From an uncultured Rhodospirillaceae bacterium (GTDB lineage Bacteria; Pseudomonadota; Alphaproteobacteria; CAAGCB01; CAG-977), in the NCBI GenBank assembly GCA_900550445.1, contig URSF01000011.1:1-59494 (forward strand): a DNA stretch of 59,494 nt. The letters are read 5' to 3'. Of this stretch, positions 51,751-59,494 are shown one piece after another (the first letter of the stretch is position 1; each line of letters starts with the position of its first letter). The position numbers and the translations under genes are program-made. A model generated the notes under the pieces. The model saw only the letters and a list, made by a program, of their open reading frames with translations. It was not told where the DNA came from and ran no database searches.

Positions 51751-52770
51751 ATGGGAAAAGCGGTTGAAAATTATTATAACCTGACCGGCCCGCAAAAAGC
51801 GGCAATCCTGATGATGTCTTTGCAGGAAGAACATGTTTCCAAAATTCTGTCTTTGATGGAAGACGAAGAAATCAGGGAATTGTCCATTGTCATGACGTCA
51901 TTGGGGACGGTGCCTTCCGCGACGGTGGAAAAGCTGTTCTTGGAATTTGCCAGCGCGATTTCCGGTCCCAGCACAATGATCGGAAATTTTGAAAATACCG
52001 AGCGATTGTTGTTAAAAACGCTGCCCAAAGACCGCGTCGCCAGCATTATGGAAGAAATCCGCGGCCCCGCCGGCCGGACAATGTGGGACAAGCTGGGCAA
52101 CATCAACGAACAGGTGCTGGCCAACTATTTGAAAAACGAATACCCGCAGACGGTCGCCGTTATTTTATCCAAGATCAAACCCGACCATTCGGCGCGCGTT
52201 TTGGCGTTGTTGCCCGAATCTTTTGCCATGGACGTTATCATGCGCCTTTTGCGCATGGAAGCGATTCAAAAAGACGTGCTGGACGGTCTGGAACAAACGC
52301 TGCGTACCGAATTCATGAACAATCTGGCCCGCACGACACGCCAGGATTCACACGAACTGATCGCGGAAATGTTCAACAACATGGACCGCAACGCCGAAGG
52401 CCGGTTTATGGCCGCATTGGAAGAACGCAACCGCGAATCCGCCGAACGGATCAAATCCCTTATGTTTACGTTCGAAGACCTTACGCGTTTGGATTCTCTG
52501 GGAATTCAGGTCTTGCTGCGTAATGTGGATAAGGAAAAACTCAGCATTGCGTTAAAGGGCGCGTCCGACGTGATCAAAGATCTGTTCTTCAAAAATATGT
52601 CCGAACGCGCGGGCAAGATGATGCGCGAAGACATGGAAGCGCTGGGGCCCGTTCGTCTGCGCGACGTCGACGACGCGCAGGCCGTTATCGTCCAGACGGC
52701 CAAAGATCTGGCAAACAACGGCGAGATCACGATTTCCGAAGGCGGTTCTCAGGACGAACTGATTTACTAA
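51751..52770 (+). CDS. fliG: flagellar motor switch protein FliG
   Basis: 339 aa. Binds FliF and couples the stator to rotation. GPQKAAILMMSLQEEHVSKIL, IRGPAGRTMWDKLGNINEQVLANYL and the C-terminal torque helix region MFTFEDLTRLDSLGIQVLLRN, VDKEKLSIALKGASD with its charged residues are clear. 12 bp after fliF. Confidence 0.96.
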   Translation: MGKAVENYYNLTGPQKAAILMMSLQEEHVSKILSLMEDEEIRELSIVMTSLGTVPSATVEKLFLEFASAISGPSTMIGNFENTERLLLKTLPKDRVASIMEEIRGPAGRTMWDKLGNINEQVLANYLKNEYPQTVAVILSKIKPDHSARVLALLPESFAMDVIMRLLRMEAIQKDVLDGLEQTLRTEFMNNLARTTRQDSHELIAEMFNNMDRNAEGRFMAALEERNRESAERIKSLMFTFEDLTRLDSLGIQVLLRNVDKEKLSIALKGASDVIKDLFFKNMSERAGKMMREDMEALGPVRLRDVDDAQAVIVQTAKDLANNGEITISEGGSQDELIY

Positions 52771-52791
52771 AATTCCTGAAAGCAGGGGATT

Positions 52792-53736
52792 ATGGCGAAA
52801 GAATACAAATTTATGTTCGACAGGCGCTTTGACGAACCGGAGGAAGAACTCCCCGCGGTAAAAGAAGATCTGTCGGCTAAATCCGTTGACGGTATTCCTT
52901 CGATTTCCGAACTGCTGGATACGTTAAACGAACAGATCCGGAACGACGCCGGACAAGAACAGACGGAAGAAACGCCGCCGGAACCGGCTCAGGCAGAATC
53001 CGCCGTTCCCGCAGATCAACCCGAACCGCCGCCGGCCGAAGAAACAAATGCAACCGCCGCCGCCCAGCCTTCACCGGAAGAAGAACTGCAGGCGGCCGTA
53101 CAGTCGGTTCAAACCGCTTTGGAACAAAACGTCGAACCCGTCTTTACACAAAACGAAATGGACGCGGCCAAAAATCAGGCGCGCGAAGAAGGACGTCTGC
53201 AGGGATTGGAAGAAGGCCGCGAAAACGCCTGGCAGGAAGCGATGGTGTCCATTGAAAAGCAAAATTCCGACACGCTGAACGCCATTGACGCGTCGTTAAA
53301 AGAACTGCTGGCGCGTTCACAAAACGATTCTCAGACCGCTTTTACAACGGCCGTCGGCTTTGCCATGGCCGTCTGCCGTAAAGTCGTTCCCGCTTTGTCC
53401 GAAAAAAACGCCGTCGGCGAAATTCAGGGACTGTTGGAAAAAAACTTTCATTTTTTAAAAGACGAACCCAAAATATCTTTACGCCTGAACCCTTTTCTGG
53501 CAGACAAAATAAAGCCCGTTCTGGCAGATTTGGTTAAAAAAGAATCTTACGCCGGGAAAATCGCCGTCATCAGGGACGATTCCCTGCCCGTCGGCGACTG
53601 TCACGTCGAATGGAAAAACGGCGGATTGCAAAGAAACGCACAAGATGTTTTAAATCAGACGGAAGAACTGGTAAAATTATATGCGCAGGCCGCGCCGCAG
53701 ACAGAACCGGCCGAAGAAAAAACTGGAGAAAAATAA
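52792..53736 (+). CDS. fliH: flagellar assembly protein FliH
   Basis: 314 aa. The first 110 residues are acidic and Pro/Glu/Gln-rich. The second half follows FliH: a Glu/Arg-rich coiled coil (NQAREEGRLQGLEEGRENAWQ, about 125), then AVGFAMAVCRKVVPAL, ISLRLNPFLADKIKPVL and VIRDDSLPVGDCHVEW. FliH regulates the export ATPase FliI, which is not in this window. Coupled to fliN (1 bp). Confidence 0.85.
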   Translation: MAKEYKFMFDRRFDEPEEELPAVKEDLSAKSVDGIPSISELLDTLNEQIRNDAGQEQTEETPPEPAQAESAVPADQPEPPPAEETNATAAAQPSPEEELQAAVQSVQTALEQNVEPVFTQNEMDAAKNQAREEGRLQGLEEGRENAWQEAMVSIEKQNSDTLNAIDASLKELLARSQNDSQTAFTTAVGFAMAVCRKVVPALSEKNAVGEIQGLLEKNFHFLKDEPKISLRLNPFLADKIKPVLADLVKKESYAGKIAVIRDDSLPVGDCHVEWKNGGLQRNAQDVLNQTEELVKLYAQAAPQTEPAEEKTGEK

Positions 53737-53737
53737 T

Positions 53738-54130
53738 ATGGCTGACACACCTGAAAACACTTTTGAAGCCGGAAACGAAGAAGAACTGAATTTAAACGAA
53801 TTAAACGAAAACGAAGTTCCGCAACACGGCCAGCCGGAAAATATCAGCCGGTTTAACGAAGAAATTCCTGATAAACCGAAATCTTCCGCGGAACTGGAGG
53901 CTGTTTACGACGTTCCCGTACAGGTTTCCGCCGTTTTGGGAAAATCCAGCATGCAGGTGCACCAGCTGCTGAAACTGGGACGCGGCGCCGTCGTCGAACT
54001 GGACCGCAAAATCGGTGAAGCCATTGATATTTATGTCAACAACCGTCTGGTTGCCCGCGGCGAAGTCGTCGTGATCGAAGACCGACTGGGTATTACCATG
54101 ACTGAAATCATCAAAGCGGAAAGAAACTGA
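53738..54130 (+). CDS. fliN: flagellar motor switch protein FliN
   Basis: Start at ATG 53738 (MADTPENTFE), one base after the fliH stop. 130 aa. An acidic, Asn-rich N-terminal tail is followed by a SpoA domain (about 55-128: YDVPVQVSAVLGKSSMQVHQLLKLG, VELDRKIGEAIDIYVNNRLVARGEVVVIEDRLGITMTEI). It builds the C-ring with FliG and FliM. FliM is not seen here. Confidence 0.94.
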   Translation: MADTPENTFEAGNEEELNLNELNENEVPQHGQPENISRFNEEIPDKPKSSAELEAVYDVPVQVSAVLGKSSMQVHQLLKLGRGAVVELDRKIGEAIDIYVNNRLVARGEVVVIEDRLGITMTEIIKAERN

Positions 54131-54159
54131 TTATTCATTCAAGACTTTAGGGAAGAAAG

Positions 54160-55488
54160 ATGCGTCTGCTGTTAATCGGATCTATGGACGGGCAAATCGG
54201 AGCCGCCAGCCAAATCGCCATTAAAAAGGGAGGTTCCGTCGCGCACGCCGAAAACATCGAACAGGCTTTGGAACTGCTGCGCGGCGGCCAGAGCGCCGAT
54301 CTGATCATGGCCGACGTCAAGCTGGATATTTATTCTCTGGTTGAAAAACTGGACAGCGAACGCATTTGCGTGCCCGTCGTCGCCTGTGGCATTGCCGAAG
54401 ACGCGCGCGCCGCCGTCAAAGCGATTAAAGCCGGCGCGAAGGAATACATTCCTCTGCCGCCCGACGCCGAATTGATCGGCGCGGTATTGTCGGCTTTTTC
54501 CATGCAGACGACCCCCGTCGTTTATAAAGACAAAACGATGGAAAACGTTTTACAGCTGGCCAAACAGATCGCTCCGTCCACCGCCAGCGTTTTGATTACC
54601 GGCGAATCGGGAACGGGGAAAGAAGTCATTGCCAAATATATTCACGCCAATTCAAAGCGTTCTTCAGCGCCTTTTGTCGCCGTCAACTGCGCGGCGATTC
54701 CGGAAAACCTGTTGGAATCCGAACTGTTCGGATATGAAAAGGGCGCTTTTACGGGGGCCGTGGCGCGGCGGATCGGCAAGTTTGAAGAAGCCGACGGTGG
54801 CACGCTGCTGTTAGACGAAATCAGCGAAATGGATATCCGTTTGCAGGCAAAGCTGCTGCGTGTTCTGCAGGAACGGCAAATCGACCGCATCGGCGGAAAA
54901 AAGCCGATTAATGTCGATGTACGCATTCTGGCGACGTCCAACCGCAACATGCAGCAGGAAGTATTGAACAAAACGTTTCGCGAAGACCTGTATTTCCGTT
55001 TAAATGTCGTCAACATTGCCATACCGCCTTTGCGCCGGCGCAAAGACGACATTATTCCTCTGGCGGAATATTTTATTAAAAAATATTCGGATATGAACGA
55101 TATTCCCGTCAAGCCTTTGTCGCAAAAGGCCGCCGGTATGCTGCAGGCCTATAACTGGCAGGGCAATGTGCGCGAACTGGAAAATACGATTCACCGCGCC
55201 GTTTTATTATCAACGGGGCCGGAAATTGCCGAAGACGCCGTCATGCTGATGAACACGGCGGAACAGACCGGCGGCGAAGCGGAAGGACAAACGGGGGAAA
55301 GTATGGTCGGACGGACGGTCGCCGACGTTGAAAAGGATTTGATCATCAGCACGCTGAAACACACGCTGGGCAACAGAACGCACGCGGCGAATATTCTGGG
55401 CATTTCGATCAGAACTCTGCGCAACAAATTAAAACAGTACATGGAAGAAGGAACCGAAGTTCCTGCCGCGCCGAATGATTTCGGGTAA
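54160..55488 (+). CDS. flbD: FlbD-type sigma-54 flagellar transcription activator
   Basis: 442 aa. A short receiver-like domain (1-120) keeps a central Asp (IMADVKLD) but lacks the usual acidic pair, as in FlbD of Caulobacter, which is controlled by FliX rather than a standard kinase. Then the AAA+ domain with GESGTGKEVIAKYIH (Walker A), the sigma-54 loop GAFTGAV, and LLLDEISEMD (Walker B); a C-terminal HTH (THAANILGISIRTLRNKLKQY). Its location in a fli operon and the sigma-54 promoter at 42484 fit a role in activating late flagellar genes. Confidence 0.9.
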   Translation: MRLLLIGSMDGQIGAASQIAIKKGGSVAHAENIEQALELLRGGQSADLIMADVKLDIYSLVEKLDSERICVPVVACGIAEDARAAVKAIKAGAKEYIPLPPDAELIGAVLSAFSMQTTPVVYKDKTMENVLQLAKQIAPSTASVLITGESGTGKEVIAKYIHANSKRSSAPFVAVNCAAIPENLLESELFGYEKGAFTGAVARRIGKFEEADGGTLLLDEISEMDIRLQAKLLRVLQERQIDRIGGKKPINVDVRILATSNRNMQQEVLNKTFREDLYFRLNVVNIAIPPLRRRKDDIIPLAEYFIKKYSDMNDIPVKPLSQKAAGMLQAYNWQGNVRELENTIHRAVLLSTGPEIAEDAVMLMNTAEQTGGEAEGQTGESMVGRTVADVEKDLIISTLKHTLGNRTHAANILGISIRTLRNKLKQYMEEGTEVPAAPNDFG

Positions 55489-55498
55489 GGTGTCATAA

Positions 55499-57616
55499 AT
55501 GGCAAACGAACCGGTCAAAGCAGGCTCTATTCCCACCTCAGCCGATATTAAGCAAGGCCTTTTTTCCATCGGAAAGCGGTCGGATATCGCTTTGGCGCTG
55601 GGCATCGTTTTGATGCTGGTCATCTTGATCCTGCCGCTGGCGCCGTGGCTGCTGGATATTGCTTTGGCGCTGTCGCTGACGTTTTCGGTATTGGTTCTGA
55701 TGACGTCGATTTTTATCGAAAAGCCTATTCAGTTTACGTCTTTTCCTTTGGTTTTGCTGATAACGACGTTGTTCCGTCTGGCGTTGAATCTGTCTTCGAC
55801 GCGTTTGATTTTAGCCAACGGCTACCGCGGCCCCGAAGCCGCCGGCCATGTGATCGCCGCGTTCGGCGGGTTTATCATGAGCGGTAATTTCATTATCGGG
55901 GTAATTGTATTTGCCATTCTGGTTCTGGTCAACTTTATGGTGATTACCAAAGGTTCCGGCCGTATCGCGGAAGTCGCCGCCCGCTTTGCTTTGGACGCGA
56001 TGCCGGGAAAGCAGATGGCAATCGACGCGGATCTGTCTTCGGGATTAATTGACGAACCGGAAGCCCGCAAACGCCGCGATGAATTATCGCAAGAATCCAG
56101 CTTTTACGGTGCGATGGACGGTGCTTCAAAATTCGTACGCGGGGACGCGATCGCCGGGCTGGTTATCACGGCGATCAATATTATCGCCGGTATTTTAATC
56201 GGCGTTTTACAGCAAAACATGCCGTTTATGAAAGCGGCGGATACTTACATGCGTCTGACGGTCGGCGACGGGCTGGTTTCCCAGATCCCCGCTTTGATCG
56301 TTTCCGTCGCGGCCGGTATCATGGTTTCCAAAGCCGGTATTTCCGGCGGTACGGAAAAAGTGCTGTTCGGCCAGCTGTCGCATTATCCCAAAGCGCTGGG
56401 TATGACGTCGTTTCTGGCATTCATGCTGGCGACGCTGCCCGGCACGCCGGCGGCGCCGTTTTTATTTCTAAGCGTTATTTCCGGCGGCACGGCTTATTTC
56501 CTGATCCGCCAACAGCAGCAAATCAAGCTGGAAGCCGAACGCCAGAAAATCGAACAGCCCGAAACGCCGCCGCCGATCGTCGAAGAACCGATTTCCAGCG
56601 TGCTAAAAATGGATCTGGTGCGTTTGGAATTGGGCTACAGCCTTTTATCCTTAATCAACGACACGTCAAACCGGCGCCTGACCGATCAGATCAAGGCGCT
56701 GCGGCGCGCTTTGGCGCTGGAAATGGGATTTGTCATGCCTTCGGTGCGTATTCAGGACAATATGCGTCTGGCGCCGAACACTTATGTGATTTATATCAAG
56801 GAAACGGAGGCCGGACGCGGCGAACTGCGCCCGAACAAGCTGCTGGTCATGGATCCGCGGGGCGAAGAAATTACTCTGCAAGGGGAAAAAACCAAAGAAC
56901 CGACCTTTGGCCTGGCGGCGATGTGGATTGACATGACGGCGCGCGAAGACGCGATGTTCCGCGGCTATACGGTGGTCGACTGCCCGACGATCATTACAAC
57001 GCACATTACGGAATTGGTTAAAGCCAATATGTCCGAGCTGCTCAGCTATACGGAAACGCAGAAACTGCTGCACGAACTCGACAAAGACCAGCAAAAACTG
57101 GTCGAAGAATTGATCCCCAAACGCATTACGATCGGCGGCGTGCAGCGCGTTTTGCAAAACCTGCTGACGGAACGGATATCAATCCGCGACCTGCCGACAA
57201 TACTGGAAGGCATTTCCGAAGCCTGTTCCGTTACTCAAAGCCTGATGTTAATCACGGAACATGTCCGTTCGCGTCTGTCGCGCCAGATTTCAAACGCGGT
57301 CGCCGGCCCGGACGGCATTATTCCGCTGGTGACTTTATCGGGCGAATGGGAACAGCATTTTGCCGAGTCTTTATCCGGACAGGGCGAAGAAAAACAGCTG
57401 TCCATGCCGCCAAGCCAAATACAAAAATTTATTTTACGCGTCCGACAAGTGTTCGAAGAGCAGGCTTCCCGCGGAGAATCGCCGGTTTTGCTGACCAGCC
57501 CCGGCATTCGCCCGTACGTTCGTTCAATTATTGAGCGCTTTCGGCCGACAACTGTGGTAATATCTCAAAATGAGATTCACCCCCGCGCGAAAATCAGAAC
57601 CGTAGGACAAGTTTAG
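55499..57616 (+). CDS. flhA: flagellar export gate protein FlhA
   Basis: 705 aa. About eight membrane helices in the first 320 residues, with the FHIPEP region GSGRIAEVAARFALDAMPGKQM and AIDADLSSGLIDE. A cytoplasmic domain from about 330 (ELGYSLLSLINDTSNRRLTDQIK, SELLSYTETQKLLHELDK, LLTERISIRDLPTILEGIS, RPYVRSIIERF) receives substrates. 10 bp after flbD. Confidence 0.97.
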   Translation: MANEPVKAGSIPTSADIKQGLFSIGKRSDIALALGIVLMLVILILPLAPWLLDIALALSLTFSVLVLMTSIFIEKPIQFTSFPLVLLITTLFRLALNLSSTRLILANGYRGPEAAGHVIAAFGGFIMSGNFIIGVIVFAILVLVNFMVITKGSGRIAEVAARFALDAMPGKQMAIDADLSSGLIDEPEARKRRDELSQESSFYGAMDGASKFVRGDAIAGLVITAINIIAGILIGVLQQNMPFMKAADTYMRLTVGDGLVSQIPALIVSVAAGIMVSKAGISGGTEKVLFGQLSHYPKALGMTSFLAFMLATLPGTPAAPFLFLSVISGGTAYFLIRQQQQIKLEAERQKIEQPETPPPIVEEPISSVLKMDLVRLELGYSLLSLINDTSNRRLTDQIKALRRALALEMGFVMPSVRIQDNMRLAPNTYVIYIKETEAGRGELRPNKLLVMDPRGEEITLQGEKTKEPTFGLAAMWIDMTAREDAMFRGYTVVDCPTIITTHITELVKANMSELLSYTETQKLLHELDKDQQKLVEELIPKRITIGGVQRVLQNLLTERISIRDLPTILEGISEACSVTQSLMLITEHVRSRLSRQISNAVAGPDGIIPLVTLSGEWEQHFAESLSGQGEEKQLSMPPSQIQKFILRVRQVFEEQASRGESPVLLTSPGIRPYVRSIIERFRPTTVVISQNEIHPRAKIRTVGQV

Positions 57617-57625
57617 AGACCGTAA

Positions 57626-58609
57626 ATGAAAATAAAGACCTACACAGCCCCGACGATGTCCGAAGCCATGGACCTGCTGCGCCATGAGCTGGGGGAAAAC
57701 GCGATTATCGTGTCAACCCAACGTCTGGGAACCGGCGCGGGCGTTCGTCTGACCGCCGCGATCGAAGAAAGCGCGCGCGACGACGAAATCGAACGGCTGT
57801 ACGGGGAAGAACCGCAGGAATCCGAATTTCAGCAGTCCGTGCGCGAAACATTGTCCTATCACGCGCTGCCCCCGGGATTGATTGAAAAAATCATTCTGCA
57901 TGTAAAAGAATCCAAAAAGAAAAACGAACTGGTCGCTTTTGCGTCCGCGCTGGATACGGTTTTCACGTTCCACCCCCTGCCCGAACAAATCAAAGGGCAG
58001 GCCTTTATGTTAACGGGCGCCGCCGGGGTCGGCAAAACCGTCATTACCGGCAAACTGGCAACGCGCGCTTGTCTGTCGGGGCGCAAAGTCGGTCTGATTT
58101 CCGCGGACACGGTCCGCGCCGGGGCGACCGAACAACTGGTGGCCTTTACAAACATACTCGATATTACTTTGTTAAAGGCGAGGTCGCCCGAAAATCTCCA
58201 GTCGCATATCCGCGCCCTGCGCAAAACATGCGACCTGATCTTTATCGACATGCCGGCTTTTAACCCGTTTCAACCCAGCGACATGGAATATCTGACCGCT
58301 TATGTCGAAGCCGCGGACGCTCTGCCCGTTTTGGTGATGCCGGCCGGCGTTGACCCGATGGAATCCATGGAAACGGCGGAAGCTTTTGCCGACGCCGGCG
58401 CGATTTATCTGCTGGCGACCCGTCTGGACGCCGCCCGGCGGTTCGGCGGCGTGCTGGCCGCGGCGGACGCGGGCCGTTTAACGCTGTGCGAAGCCAGCAT
58501 GAGCCAAAACGTTACACGCGGATTATCCCCGATCAACGCGGTTTCTCTGGCCCGTCTGCTTTTGATGTCATCGGAAGAATCCGATTCTGCTACGAGGAAA
58601 AAATCATGA
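57626..58609 (+). CDS. flhF: flagellar placement GTPase FlhF
   Basis: 327 aa SRP-type GTPase. P-loop GAAGVGKTVITGKLA (about 131), VGLISADTVRAGATEQL, DLIFIDMPAFNP (where others have D-T-A/P-G) and a late TRLDAARRFGG guanine-binding loop. Begins with MKIKTYTAPTMSEAMDLLRHELGENAIIV, the FlhF N-terminal helix pair. Marks the pole where a flagellum is built. Its TGA overlaps the FlhG ATG. Confidence 0.93.
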   Translation: MKIKTYTAPTMSEAMDLLRHELGENAIIVSTQRLGTGAGVRLTAAIEESARDDEIERLYGEEPQESEFQQSVRETLSYHALPPGLIEKIILHVKESKKKNELVAFASALDTVFTFHPLPEQIKGQAFMLTGAAGVGKTVITGKLATRACLSGRKVGLISADTVRAGATEQLVAFTNILDITLLKARSPENLQSHIRALRKTCDLIFIDMPAFNPFQPSDMEYLTAYVEAADALPVLVMPAGVDPMESMETAEAFADAGAIYLLATRLDAARRFGGVLAAADAGRLTLCEASMSQNVTRGLSPINAVSLARLLLMSSEESDSATRKKS

Positions 58610-59421
58610 ATACGTCAACAACGCAAAACAACTCTGAACAGATATTGGCTCTGGCGCCCAGAAAGGTGCTCCGCCCGCAGGTGCGCAACATGATTGCCGT
58701 TGCGTCCGGCAAAGGCGGCGTCGGAAAAACCTGGTTTTCCATTACTCTGGCGCATGCTTTGGCGCAAAGCGGCTTAAAAACGCTGCTGTTCGACGGCGAT
58801 CTGGGGTTGGCCAATATTGATATCCAGCTGGGATTAATGCCGACGCACGATCTGGGCAGCGTTATTGCCGGAAAAATCACGTTAAATCAGGCGATCTGCC
58901 ATTACGACGACGGCAACTTCGACATCATTGCCGGCCGTTCGGGATCTGGCAGTCTGGCGAACGTGCCGATCAGCCGGCTGCAGCTGATCAACGATGATCT
59001 GCGCCTGCTGGCCGGAGGCTACGACCGTGTTATTGTCGATCTGGGCGCCGGCGTGGAAAAACCCGTCCGCCTGTTCGCTTCGGGCGCGGCCAGTCTGATG
59101 ATCGTATGCACGGACGAACCGACGTCGCTGACGGACGCTTACGCTTTTATAAAAATGATCTGCATGGAACAGCAGCAGCCGAATATCAGCATTATCGTCA
59201 ATTCGGCTAATTCTTATCGCGAAGGGGAAAGAACCTATACGACGCTGCTAAAGGCCTGTCAGGGATTTTTGCGTATTTCCCCGCCTTTGGCCGGCGTGAT
59301 CCGCCGCGATACGCGCGTGCGCGACGCAATCCGTAACCAAACGTCAATTTTGCGCCGCCACCCGAATACCGAAGCCGCCGAAGACGTTTTGGCCATCGCC
59401 GCTCGGTTAAGCAAAGAATAA
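58606..59421 (+). CDS. flhG: MinD/ParA-like flagellar number regulator FlhG
   Basis: Start at ATG 58606, overlapping the flhF stop by 4 bp (ATGA). The upstream frame lies inside flhF. 271 aa. Deviant Walker A AVASGKGGVGKTWFSITLAHALA (two parts), LLFDGDLGLANIDIQLGL, VIVDLGAGVEK and a C-terminal amphipathic helix. FlhG with FlhF sets number and place of flagella. Confidence 0.92.
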   Translation: MNTSTTQNNSEQILALAPRKVLRPQVRNMIAVASGKGGVGKTWFSITLAHALAQSGLKTLLFDGDLGLANIDIQLGLMPTHDLGSVIAGKITLNQAICHYDDGNFDIIAGRSGSGSLANVPISRLQLINDDLRLLAGGYDRVIVDLGAGVEKPVRLFASGAASLMIVCTDEPTSLTDAYAFIKMICMEQQQPNISIIVNSANSYREGERTYTTLLKACQGFLRISPPLAGVIRRDTRVRDAIRNQTSILRRHPNTEAAEDVLAIAARLSKE

Positions 59422-59430
59422 AGGTGCGCG

Positions 59431-59494
59431 ATGAGCAGTCCCGTCACAACGTTTCAAACACTGGGAACAACTGCTCAACCCGCCGTATCGGCGG
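59431..59494 (+). CDS. start of another gene, cut by the window end
   Basis: ATG at 59431, ten bases after the flhG stop, behind AAAGG. Twenty-one codons are visible, reading MSSPVTTFQTLGTTAQPAVS, with no stop. It is probably the next gene of the operon. In many flagellar operons a sigma-28 (FliA) or a chemotaxis gene follows flhG, but this stretch shows no such motif, so no call is made. Confidence 0.6.
   Translation, partial: MSSPVTTFQTLGTTAQPAVSA

Overview
The window looks like chromosome from a flagellated, Gram-negative alphaproteobacterium of moderate GC. The best clues are a DUF4167 protein, an FlbD-type flagellar regulator, a clpB promoter matching the alphaproteobacterial sigma-32 consensus (CTTG-N18-CCTATAT-N2-G), a block lysC / RodZ-like / ispG / hisS / prfA / prmC / DUF4167 / clpB on one strand, MlaA/MlaC, and lipid A/Kdo genes. 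It resembles uncultured host-associated Rhodospirillales-like bacteria, but no species can be named from sequence alone.

Layout. 1-1350 is accessory DNA. It holds a compact convergent locus at 235-516 with the architecture of a par/Fst type I toxin-antitoxin module: a 23-residue hydrophobic peptide, an antisense RNA promoter, direct repeats and a shared central hairpin. A possible holin-like ORF and the 5'-truncated remnant of a Cys-rich repeat protein follow. 1379-7650 carries metabolic and transport genes: a membrane protein, serine dehydratase, an amino-acid ABC transporter whose binding domain appears circularly permuted, a K+ channel-like protein, and a CofE-like/RibD-like pair. 7666-14577 is a giant autotransporter. 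14660-22595 is one minus-strand run: lysophospholipid acyltransferase, waaA, lpxK, lpxL-like, xseB, ispA, dxs, tlyA (envelope plus isoprenoid synthesis). After a secreted protein of unknown function comes the minus-strand run lysC to clpB (24017-35483). 35637-42241 is mixed: cupin, comF, secreted proteins, LOG family, a MetH-activation-like protein, mlaA-mlaC and rpsD.

42484-59494 is a flagellar region. A sigma-54 promoter with exact consensus elements drives fliK-flgD-flgE. After a surface-polysaccharide-type SGNH gene and a cluster of palindromic repeats comes fliF-fliG-fliH-fliN-flbD-flhA-flhF-flhG and the start of another gene. The FlbD-type activator at 54160 is the natural candidate to act at the sigma-54 promoter.

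Dispersed palindromic elements with a central CGTAC-loop-GTACG hairpin occur at 28555-28721, 42312-42475 and 49769-50040. The first two have nearly identical cores, but their outer arms differ in sequence while still pairing. Two of the elements run into the 3' ends of genes (prfA and the SGNH gene). The strongest candidates for something new are the par/Fst-like locus, this repeat family, the permuted binding protein-permease fusion, the MetH-activation-like orphan and the oversized modular hook protein.
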